Shown here piece by piece: positions 30,856 through 37,060 of a DNA stretch of 37,060 nucleotides. Origin of the DNA: an uncultured bacterium (GTDB lineage Bacteria; Verrucomicrobiota; Lentisphaeria; Victivallales; UBA1829); assembly GCA_900549415.1 (NCBI GenBank), contig URNX01000032.1:1-37060 (forward strand), written 5' to 3'. The notes beneath the pieces were generated by a model, which worked only from the letters and a program-made list of their open reading frames with translations, was not told the origin of the DNA and did not search any database. The position numbers and the translations under genes were made by a program. The stretch's first letter is position 1; each line of letters starts with the position of its first letter.

Positions 30856-32241
30856 TCAGATGCTGTGCTCCATGTGGGAGAGCTTGGATCTGCCGAGGGG
30901 ATAAACCTCAAAACCAATCTCAAACAGCTTTTTGTGATCGAGAATGTTGCGGCCGTCAAAGATGAACGCGGGTTTCTCCATCGAATCAAAAAGACGCTTG
31001 TAATCCAGTTCGGCAAAACATTTCCAGTCCGTGATGACCGCAATTGCGTGCGCGCCTTTCGCGGCGGCGTAGGGATCATCGCAGTACTCGACGCTGTCCT
31101 CGTAACCCTTCATGTCGAGGCGGGCGTTCGGGAGAGCCTGGGGATCGTGGATCGCAAGTTTCGCGTGTTCCTCTATCAGCATCTTCGCAATGTAGATCGC
31201 GGGGGATTCGCGCGTGTCGCCGGTGTCCGCTTTGAACGCAAAACCGAACAGCGCAATCCGTTTGCCCGAAAGCGTATTGAACATCGCTTTCGCAATGCGG
31301 TTTGCAAAACGGCGTTCCTGGTAGTCGTTCATCAGGACAACCTGTTCCCAGTAGTTCGCAACCTCGTGAAGGTTGTACTGCTCGCACAGATACACGAGAT
31401 TCAGAATGTCTTTCTTGAAGCAGGAACCTCCGAACCCGACGCCGGGACGGAGAAATTTCGAGCCGATCCGGGAGTCGCGGCTGACCGCATACGAAACCTC
31501 GGAAACATCCGCGCCGGTACGCTCGCAGAGAGCCGAAATGCTGTTGATCGAGGAAATGCGCTGGGCAAGCATGGCGTTCGAAACGAGTTTCGACATTTCG
31601 CTGCTCCAGACATTCGTCGTGATGATCCGTTCGCGCGGAACCCAGTGGGCGTAGACGTCAACAAGCGCCTGCATTGCTTCGTGGCTGTCGGGAACGGTCA
31701 TGGAGCCGATCAGAACGCGGTCGGGCGATTCGAGGTCGCGGATCGCTGTTCCCTCCGCCAGGAATTCCGGATTGGAGAGAACGTGGAATTCGATGCCGCG
31801 CGGGTTCGACTGGAGAATCCGGTGAATCGCCTCCGCCGCACGGACGGGGAGGGTGCTCTTTTCCACGACGATTTTTGTGGAATCCGCATGTTCGGCAATC
31901 AGGCGCGCGCACTTTTCCCAGTACTGGAGATCCGCCGCCTTGCCGGCGCCCGCACCGAAGGTCTTCGTCGGCGTGTTGACGCTGACGAAGATGATGTAGG
32001 CGTCTTTGATTCCCTGCACCACGTCGGTGGTGAAGAAGAGGTTGCGGCCGCGTGCCTGTTTGACAACGTCGTACAGTCCGGGTTCGTAAATCGGCATGGA
32101 TTCGGAGTTCCAGCCGGCGATGCGCTGTTCGTTGATGTCGGCGACGGTCACGGTGTAATCGGGGCATTTGGCCGCGATCATTGCCATGGTCGGACCGCCG
32201 ACATAACCGGCTCCGATGCAGAGGATAGATTTTTTATTCAT
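30856..32241 (-). CDS. ugd: UDP-glucose 6-dehydrogenase, long eukaryote-like form
   Basis: This 461-residue enzyme oxidises UDP-glucose to UDP-glucuronate with two NAD+. The N-terminal Rossmann motif GAGYVGGPT begins at residue 10. The catalytic cysteine is C274 in GFGGSCFKKDI (human UGDH has C276). MPIYEPGL, SVNTPTKTFG with the KAADLQYWE helix, and LHEVANYW match the longer animal-plant type rather than the short bacterial type. The ATG at 32241 has GAGAGG upstream, partly inside a hairpin. It lies 26 bases after guaB on the same strand, so the two are co-transcribed. UDP-glucuronate may feed polysaccharide or lipopolysaccharide synthesis; no such gene is in the window. Confidence 0.92.
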   Translation of the reverse strand: MNKKSILCIGAGYVGGPTMAMIAAKCPDYTVTVADINEQRIAGWNSESMPIYEPGLYDVVKQARGRNLFFTTDVVQGIKDAYIIFVSVNTPTKTFGAGAGKAADLQYWEKCARLIAEHADSTKIVVEKSTLPVRAAEAIHRILQSNPRGIEFHVLSNPEFLAEGTAIRDLESPDRVLIGSMTVPDSHEAMQALVDVYAHWVPRERIITTNVWSSEMSKLVSNAMLAQRISSINSISALCERTGADVSEVSYAVSRDSRIGSKFLRPGVGFGGSCFKKDILNLVYLCEQYNLHEVANYWEQVVLMNDYQERRFANRIAKAMFNTLSGKRIALFGFAFKADTGDTRESPAIYIAKMLIEEHAKLAIHDPQALPNARLDMKGYEDSVEYCDDPYAAAKGAHAIAVITDWKCFAELDYKRLFDSMEKPAFIFDGRNILDHKKLFEIGFEVYPLGRSKLSHMEHSI

Positions 32242-32265
32242 CGGACAGACCTCTCTGTTTGTCCG
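32242..32265 (-). promoter_or_regulatory. Hairpin covering the ugd ribosome-binding site
   Basis: In the guaB-ugd gap CGGACA and TGTCCG (outer ends 32265 and 32242) pair, with the GAGAGG ribosome site in the loop and the ugd ATG directly after the stem. An alternative pairing (CAGA with TCTG) also buries it. Translation of guaB ends within a few bases and could open the hairpin. Confidence 0.5.
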
Positions 32266-32267
32266 GA

Positions 32268-33767
32268 TCAGTTTTCGGACATGTAGTTTGGGGCGTCTTT
32301 GGACATGAGAATGTCGTGCGGATGCGCCTCTTTGAGTCCGGAGGAGCTGACGCGGATGACTTTGGCGCGCGCTCTGAGCTCGTCGATTGTGCGGGTTCCG
32401 CAGTAGCCGAGGGAGTAGCGGAGTCCGCCGGAGAACTGGTGGATGACTTCCCAGAGAGCGCCGCGGTACGGAACCATGCCTTCAACGCCCTGCGGGACGA
32501 GACGCTTGGTGTCGCTGACGTCGACCTGACCGTAGCGTTCGCGGCTGCCTTTGTTCTTCTTCATGGCTTCGAGGCTGCCCATGCCGCGGTAGATGACGTA
32601 GCGGCGTCCGTGGTGGATGATCTTTTCGCCCGGGCTTTCGAGTGTGGCGGCGAGGACGGATCCCATCATGACGGAGGTTGCACCGACTGCGAACGCCTTG
32701 GCGACGTCGCCGGACTGCTTGATGCCGCCGTCAGCGATCAGCGGGAGTTCATCGCCGAGAGCCTTGCGGACCTGGTAAATCGCGGTGACCTGCGGGGTAC
32801 CGACGCCTGCAACGACGCGGGTTGTGCAGATCGAACCGGGACCGATACCGACTTTGACGGCGTCGACTCCGGCGTCTGCGAGGGCTTTCGCCGCTTCGCC
32901 GGTCGCGATGTTGCCGGCGACGACGTCGATGTCCGGATAATTTTTCTTGAGGAGCTTGACCGTTTCGATGACGCCTTTGGAGTGACCGTGGGCGGTGTCG
33001 ATGACGAAAGCGTCGACTTCGGCCGCGGCGAGCAGCTCGATGCGGCGTTCGTCGAAGGGACCGACGGCGGCGGCGACGCGCAGGCGGTGTTCCGCGTCGC
33101 GGTTGTATGCGGGGGCGTCATTCTGAATCAGGGTTTTGACATCGGAGAAGCTGTAGAGACCGGTGAGACGACCGTCCTTGTCGATGGTCGGGAGCTTGCC
33201 GATCTTGTTGTCTTTCATGATCTTGTAAGCGGTCTGAAGTTCCGTTCCCTGCGGGGCGGTGATGACGTTGCGCGTCATGACGTCGGCGAGCTTGAGGGAG
33301 TAATCGGAGAGATACTTCACGTCGCGGGCGGTGATGATGCCGACGAGACGACCGTTGGAATCGACGATCGGGAAACCGGAGAAGGAGTACTGTTTTTCGT
33401 CCTTGACATTGAGCATTTCCTCAACGGTCTGATCCGGGGAGAAGGAAATGGGGGTGCGGATGAACCCGTTGAGGTAATATTTGACTTTGCGGACTTCATC
33501 GGCCTGGGCTTCGGGAGCGAGGTTTTTGTGAATGACGCCGATGCCGCCGAGCTTTGCCATGGCGATTGCCATTTCGCTTTCGGTTACCGTGTCCATGGCG
33601 GCGCTGACGAACGGGATGTTCAGGCGGATATTGCGGGAGAACGAGGTTTCAATGCTTGTTTCGCCGGGGAGGAAATCTGCGTACTGAGTTACGAGTGAGA
33701 TGTCGTCGAAAGTGAGACCTTCGTGCTTGAAAGTCCCCATAAAGTCGTCCATGAAAGCATTGCCCAT
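32268..33767 (-). CDS. guaB: IMP dehydrogenase
   Basis: This 499-residue enzyme oxidises IMP to XMP in guanine nucleotide synthesis. The catalytic cysteine is about C314 in GPGSICTTR. Two CBS domains are inserted at about residues 95-215. FVSAAMDTVTE, the GIIT region of the CBS part, and the C-terminal EGMVPYRG and RTIDELR are all present. Length matches bacterial GuaB (about 490). I chose the ATG at 33767, after AGAAGGAGA; an in-frame ATG at 33809 lies within the leader hairpins. It is the first gene of the guaB-ugd operon. The leader between the promoter and the ATG has two overlapping hairpins. Confidence 0.95.
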   Translation of the reverse strand: MGNAFMDDFMGTFKHEGLTFDDISLVTQYADFLPGETSIETSFSRNIRLNIPFVSAAMDTVTESEMAIAMAKLGGIGVIHKNLAPEAQADEVRKVKYYLNGFIRTPISFSPDQTVEEMLNVKDEKQYSFSGFPIVDSNGRLVGIITARDVKYLSDYSLKLADVMTRNVITAPQGTELQTAYKIMKDNKIGKLPTIDKDGRLTGLYSFSDVKTLIQNDAPAYNRDAEHRLRVAAAVGPFDERRIELLAAAEVDAFVIDTAHGHSKGVIETVKLLKKNYPDIDVVAGNIATGEAAKALADAGVDAVKVGIGPGSICTTRVVAGVGTPQVTAIYQVRKALGDELPLIADGGIKQSGDVAKAFAVGATSVMMGSVLAATLESPGEKIIHHGRRYVIYRGMGSLEAMKKNKGSRERYGQVDVSDTKRLVPQGVEGMVPYRGALWEVIHQFSGGLRYSLGYCGTRTIDELRARAKVIRVSSSGLKEAHPHDILMSKDAPNYMSEN

Positions 33768-33790
33768 TTGAATTCTCCTTCTTAATATGG

Positions 33791-33830
33791 GCCGCATGGT
33801 CTGCGGCAAAAGAATGTTATTCCTTTTGCC
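33791..33830 (-). promoter_or_regulatory. Two overlapping hairpins in the guaB leader
   Basis: GGCAAAAG (minus strand 33830-33823) pairs with CTTTTGCC (33812-33805). GCCGCA (33807-33802) pairs with TGCGGC (33796-33791). The two stems share three bases (33805-33807), so they compete at their edge. The first begins at the expected 5' end of the transcript. Confidence 0.45.
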
Positions 33831-33835
33831 TCTGA

Positions 33836-33863
33836 AATATAATCTCTATTAAAGAAAAATCAA
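33836..33863 (-). promoter_or_regulatory. guaB-ugd promoter
   Basis: On the minus strand TTGATT (33863-33858), 16-bp spacer, TATATT (33841-33836). Expected start near 33829. Confidence 0.7.
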
Positions 33864-33927
33864 GCGGATTTCATAAAAAACAAGGGAAAAATTAAAGAAA
33901 GGCTGATTTTCGGAACAGGAATTTTTC

Positions 33928-33955
33928 TTGAAAAAATGAAAATCCGGTGTATATT
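33928..33955 (+). promoter_or_regulatory. glgP promoter
   Basis: TTGAAA (33928-33933), 16-bp spacer, TATATT (33950-33955). Expected start near 33962, about 56 bases before the ATG. Confidence 0.7.
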
Positions 33956-34017
33956 TCAGGAATGCGCAGAGGCAGAAGCCCGCGCTCAAGCTCATTAACG
34001 GAAGGAAAACTGCAATC

Positions 34018-36504
34018 ATGCCGGACATGAAGGAAATCATCAAGGAATCGTTCAAACACCACCTGACACGCTCTCTGGCAAAGCGTCCCGAAAAAGCAAG
34101 CGATCTTGACCGCTATCAGGCGCTGGCACTCTCCATCCGCGATCTCATGGTTGAAAAATGGCTCGCGACCAAAGACGTTTATGAGAAGGAAAAATCCAAG
34201 ACCATCAACTACATTTCTCTGGAATTTCTGATCGGCCGCACCATCGGCAATGCCATGATCAACCTCGGAATTTACGACGCGGCAAAAGAGGCAATGGCGG
34301 AACTCGGTTTCAACGTTGAAGAACTCCGCGAACAGGAAGTTGACGCCGGTCTCGGCAACGGCGGTCTCGGTCGTCTCGCCGCCTGCTTTCTCGACTCCAT
34401 GGCAACCCTCGAACTGCCCTCCTACGGATACGGCATCCGCTATGACTACGGCATTTTCAAGCAGCTCATCATTGATGACTGTCAGGTTGAAGAGCCCGAC
34501 AACTGGCTCAGCAACGGCAACCCGTGGGAAATCCGCCGTCCGGAACGCGCGCGCATCATCAAATTCGGCGGACACGTTGAAGAGTATCAGGACGCAGGCG
34601 TCAACAAGCTCCGCCGCAGATGGGTCAACTCCACTCAGGTTCTTGCGATGCCCTACGATACTCCGATTCCGGGCTATGCAAACAACACGGTCAACACCCT
34701 CCGCCTCTGGGCCGCCCAGGCGGTCAGCGGTTTCGACCTCAATAAATTCAATCAGGGCGACTACATCAACGCCAACCTGGATTCCGCGCTTTCCGCGAAC
34801 ATCACCCGCGTTCTCTATCCGAACGACAACAACTACGAGGGCAAGGAACTGCGCCTGAAACAGCAGTACTTCCTTGTCAGCGCAACTGTGCAGGATATCA
34901 TCGCGCGAATCAAGGAAATGGGCGGCGACATCCGCGACTTCCCGAAATACGCGGTCATCCAGCTCAACGATACGCACCCGGCTCTTGCAATTCCCGAACT
35001 GATGCGCGTGCTCGTCGACGAGGAAAACTTCCTCTGGGACGATGCGTGGGCGATCTGCAACAAGACTTTCAACTACACGAACCACACGCTGATGAGCGAG
35101 GCTCTCGAAAAGTGGCCCACCGACCTTCTCGGCAAACTGCTTCCGCGTCATCTTGAAATCATCTACGAAATCAACTTCCGATTCCTGCGCGAAGTCGCGA
35201 CGCGCTACATCGGCGACAACGACCGTCTTGCCCGCATGTCCCTTATCGAGGAGCATCCGGTCAAAATGGCGCGCATGGCGTACATGTGCGTGGTTGCAAG
35301 CAACAAGGTCAACGGCGTTGCTGCGCTGCATACGGAACTTCTGAAGAACGGACTCTTCCGCGACTTCAACGAGTTCTTCCCGGGCAAGTTTGTCAATGTC
35401 ACGAACGGCATTACACCGCGCCGCTGGCTGCGCAAGGCGAATCCGGATCTTTCCGAGATCATCACGAAACGCATAGGCGGAAACTGGTGCAAAAATCTTG
35501 ACGAGCTCAAGAAGTTCGAGAAATACGCCGATGATCCCGCGACGATCAAGGCTGTCATGGCGGCGAAACGCGCGAACAAGGTGCGTCTTGCGGAACACAT
35601 CCAGGAGATCTGCGGCGTCAAAGTCTGCCCGGATTCGATTTTCGACGTTCAGGTCAAGCGTCTGCATGAATACAAACGGCAGTACCTGAACATCCTGCAC
35701 GCGATTGCGCTGTATCTGCAGCTGAAGGACAATCCGGATATGGATTTTGTGCCGCGCACGATTCTGTTCGGCGCGAAAGCCGCTCCGGGGTACTACATCG
35801 CGAAACTCATCATCCGCCTCATCAATGCGGTTGGCGATGTGATCAATGCGGATACCTCGATTGGTGACAAACTGAAAGTTGTCTTCCTTCCGAACTACCG
35901 AGTTTCGCTTGCGGAGAAGATCATTCCCGCGGCGGATATTTCCGAGCAGATTTCTCTTGCCGGCACGGAAGCATCCGGAACCAGCAACATGAAGTTTGCG
36001 CTCAACGGCGCGCTCACGATCGGCACGATGGACGGCGCTAACGTCGAGATTTACGAACAGGTCGGAGCGAAAAACATCTTCATTTTCGGTATGAACGTGG
36101 ATGAAGTGAACGCTCTCCGCGCGAAAGGCTACAATCCGCATGACGCGATCGAAGCGAATCCGTATCTGAAGCGTGCACTTGATCTGATCCGCAACGACTT
36201 CTTCTCGCCTGCGGCGCGCGGCATCTTCCAGCCGTTGATTGATACGATGAATTACGACTATTACATGGTTGCCGCCGACTTCGCTTCCTACATGAAGACG
36301 CAGGAGGAGATGGCGCAGCTTTACCGCAATCCGTCGGAATGGACGAAGCGCTGCATTCACAACATCGCGAACATGGGAACGTTCTCGAGCGACCGTTCGA
36401 TTCACGACTATGCGACGAAGATCTGGGATTTGAAACCGGTTCACGTCGCGATGCCTGAATCCAACGACTTCCCGGCGGAGAAGAAGAAAAAAGGCAAAAA
36501 ATAA
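34018..36504 (+). CDS. glgP: Glycogen/starch/alpha-glucan phosphorylase
   Basis: This 828-residue enzyme releases glucose-1-phosphate from alpha-1,4-glucans using pyridoxal phosphate. The cofactor lysine is K659 in GTSNMKFALNG, followed by TIGTMDGANVEI. N-terminal YISLEFLIGR, GNGGLGRLAACFLDS, the GYGIRYDYGIF segment, VNVTNGITPRRW, and KRLHEYKRQ are all present, so both substrate- and phosphate-binding parts are complete. Length is typical (about 800-840). The C-terminus ends in a lysine-rich tail (EKKKKGKK). The ATG at 34018 follows GGAAGGA, somewhat distant. It stands alone between its own promoter and a strong terminator; no glgA, glgB or glgC is in view. Confidence 0.95.
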   Translation: MPDMKEIIKESFKHHLTRSLAKRPEKASDLDRYQALALSIRDLMVEKWLATKDVYEKEKSKTINYISLEFLIGRTIGNAMINLGIYDAAKEAMAELGFNVEELREQEVDAGLGNGGLGRLAACFLDSMATLELPSYGYGIRYDYGIFKQLIIDDCQVEEPDNWLSNGNPWEIRRPERARIIKFGGHVEEYQDAGVNKLRRRWVNSTQVLAMPYDTPIPGYANNTVNTLRLWAAQAVSGFDLNKFNQGDYINANLDSALSANITRVLYPNDNNYEGKELRLKQQYFLVSATVQDIIARIKEMGGDIRDFPKYAVIQLNDTHPALAIPELMRVLVDEENFLWDDAWAICNKTFNYTNHTLMSEALEKWPTDLLGKLLPRHLEIIYEINFRFLREVATRYIGDNDRLARMSLIEEHPVKMARMAYMCVVASNKVNGVAALHTELLKNGLFRDFNEFFPGKFVNVTNGITPRRWLRKANPDLSEIITKRIGGNWCKNLDELKKFEKYADDPATIKAVMAAKRANKVRLAEHIQEICGVKVCPDSIFDVQVKRLHEYKRQYLNILHAIALYLQLKDNPDMDFVPRTILFGAKAAPGYYIAKLIIRLINAVGDVINADTSIGDKLKVVFLPNYRVSLAEKIIPAADISEQISLAGTEASGTSNMKFALNGALTIGTMDGANVEIYEQVGAKNIFIFGMNVDEVNALRAKGYNPHDAIEANPYLKRALDLIRNDFFSPAARGIFQPLIDTMNYDYYMVAADFASYMKTQEEMAQLYRNPSEWTKRCIHNIANMGTFSSDRSIHDYATKIWDLKPVHVAMPESNDFPAEKKKKGKK

Positions 36505-36527
36505 TCATCTGCTCCGGCGCTGAAAAG

Positions 36528-36564
36528 AACGGCATGGACATCAGAAATCCATGCCGTTTTTTTT
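36528..36564 (+). terminator. Intrinsic terminator after glgP
   Basis: AACGGCATGGA (36528-36538) pairs with TCCATGCCGTT (36548-36558), 9-base loop, followed by a run of T. Very strong form. Confidence 0.95.
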
Positions 36565-36611
36565 GCGCTCTTTCCCAGACTGAAAAAAATCATTTTTTTT
36601 GAGAATCCGGC

Positions 36612-36639
36612 TTGCAAAAAACGAAATATCTGCTATATT
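36612..36639 (+). promoter_or_regulatory. tRNA-Ala promoter
   Basis: TTGCAA (36612-36617), 16-bp spacer, TATATT (36634-36639) with TGC extended -10. Expected start near 36646, 14 bases before the mature tRNA. Confidence 0.75.
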
Positions 36640-36659
36640 AATGACATACCGAATAAAAC

Positions 36660-36736
36660 GGGGCAGTAGCTCAGTTGGCTAGAGCGATACGTTCGCATCG
36701 TATAGGTCGAGAGTTCGAATCTCTTCTGCTCCACCA
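36660..36736 (+). tRNA. tRNA-Ala (anticodon CGC)
   Basis: Full cloverleaf: acceptor GGGGCAG with CTGCTCC, D-arm GCTC/GAGC, anticodon stem ATACG/CGTAT with loop TTCGCAT (anticodon CGC, reading GCG), T-arm GAGAG/CTCTT with TTCGAAT. The G3-U70 wobble pair, the alanine identity element, is present. Discriminator A and CCA (36734-36736) are encoded. Confidence 0.95.
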
Positions 36737-36749
36737 TTTTGCGTGTTGC

Positions 36750-36785
36750 CGGGAATCAGAGTTAAATTTGGTTCCCGTTTTTTTT
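36750..36785 (+). terminator. Terminator after tRNA-Ala
   Basis: CGGGAA (36750-36755) pairs with TTCCCG (36772-36777), followed by eight T or more. It ends the tRNA transcript. Confidence 0.8.
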
Positions 36786-36846
36786 GCCTGTGGATACAAG
36801 TCTGTTGTATTATTCAAAAATTACTGGACGCTTTTTATAAAAACTC

Positions 36847-36875
36847 TTGATTTGTGTAAAATAATGATGTATAGT
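36847..36875 (+). promoter_or_regulatory. Promoter of the window-edge DUF6361-like gene
   Basis: TTGATT (36847-36852), 17-bp spacer, TATAGT (36870-36875). Expected start near 36882. Confidence 0.6.
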
Positions 36876-36919
36876 AAATGTGCTGCAGACTTGTCTAAGT
36901 AGAAACATTGGAGAATATG

Positions 36920-37060
36920 ATGAATTATTTCGGTTGGATTGATTTTTCGCGCAAGGACCGGGAGCTTGCACGGGATATTATTGCGGCTTTGAATGACAAG
37001 GGCGCGGTCGATGAAATGGGAATCGGTGTGATCCGCGATGCTTTTTCCGATTATTTCTTT
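36920..37060 (+). CDS. DUF6361-like protein, N-terminal fragment (cut by window edge)
   Basis: Only the first 47 residues are visible. They begin MNYFGWIDFS, then DRELARDIIAALNDKG, then VDEMGIGVIRDAFSDYFF. The pattern GW-[IL]-DFS, a helix, VDE-x-GIG-x-IRDA-x-[AS]D matches, from memory, the N-terminus of the DUF6361 family, whose members are often found beside helicases in presumed defence clusters. I chose the ATG at 36920 because GGAG lies 6 bases upstream; the ATG at 36917 is only 3 bases from it. No internal stop occurs up to the edge. The role and the following genes are outside the window, so the assignment is provisional. Confidence 0.6.
   Translation, partial: MNYFGWIDFSRKDRELARDIIAALNDKGAVDEMGIGVIRDAFSDYFF

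Noticed and set aside
30838..33698. Long plus-strand frames opposite ugd and guaB
   Set aside because: Both are antisense shadows of certain metabolic genes.
33892..36444. An 850-codon open frame on the minus strand across glgP
   Set aside because: It mirrors the coding strand of a complete glycogen phosphorylase; its residues are rich in R, V and D without family motifs. It is a codon-bias shadow.

Overview
The window looks like part of a chromosome from the Lentisphaerota (Victivallis-type PVC bacteria). The inference rests on three things. Several small proteins carry a type IV prepilin N-terminus (FTLIELL) and an H-X9-DG-like tail. Large secreted clan GH-A glycosidases sit beside such pseudopilin-like genes. 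AraC regulators are numerous in moderately GC-rich DNA. No transposon, prophage or CRISPR array was seen. Many genes have a very readable sigma70-type promoter (TTGaaa/TTGaca, 16-bp spacer, TATATT/TATAAT).

Layout. 1-4.7 kb: a copper-type P1B ATPase, a thiE-AraC(PocR) pair with a 4-base overlap, rpmB (bL28) and a small membrane-anchored pseudopilin-like protein. 4.7-20.2 kb: a glycan-use locus. On the minus strand are two AraC regulators, a GH2 beta-mannosidase, a pseudopilin-like protein, a secreted GH-A glycosidase and a deacetylase-like barrel protein. Divergently on the plus strand are a second secreted GH-A glycosidase, a pseudopilin-like protein (ATGA overlap) and a GH28-like beta-helix protein. 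20.2-22.9 kb: a two-gene operon of a radical SAM (HemW-like)-Nudix-NrtR winged-helix fusion followed by a DUF1810 protein, with a palindrome at its promoter. 22.9-25.7 kb: a tight minus-strand operon ribF, a membrane-anchored MerR-like coiled-coil protein, queD, tsaC. 26.1-27.9 kb: a fusion of two unrelated ADP-ribose hydrolases (microbial PARG macrodomain plus DraG/ARH). 28.0-33.8 kb: uppP (3' end changed by a short duplication), argG, a probable structured non-coding RNA, and guaB-ugd. 34.0-37.1 kb: glycogen phosphorylase, tRNA-Ala(CGC), and the start of a DUF6361-like gene cut by the window edge.

How the parts fit. The 4.7-20.2 kb locus reads as extracellular glycan cleavage by two secreted GH-A enzymes, followed by intracellular trimming by enzymes without signal peptides (GH2, GH28-like, deacetylase-like), under AraC control. 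The strongest candidates for undescribed biology are the radical SAM-NrtR fusion with its DUF1810 partner, the PARG-ARH fusion, and the rod-shaped RNA at about 30.5 kb. All three are sequence-based proposals; no function has been tested here.
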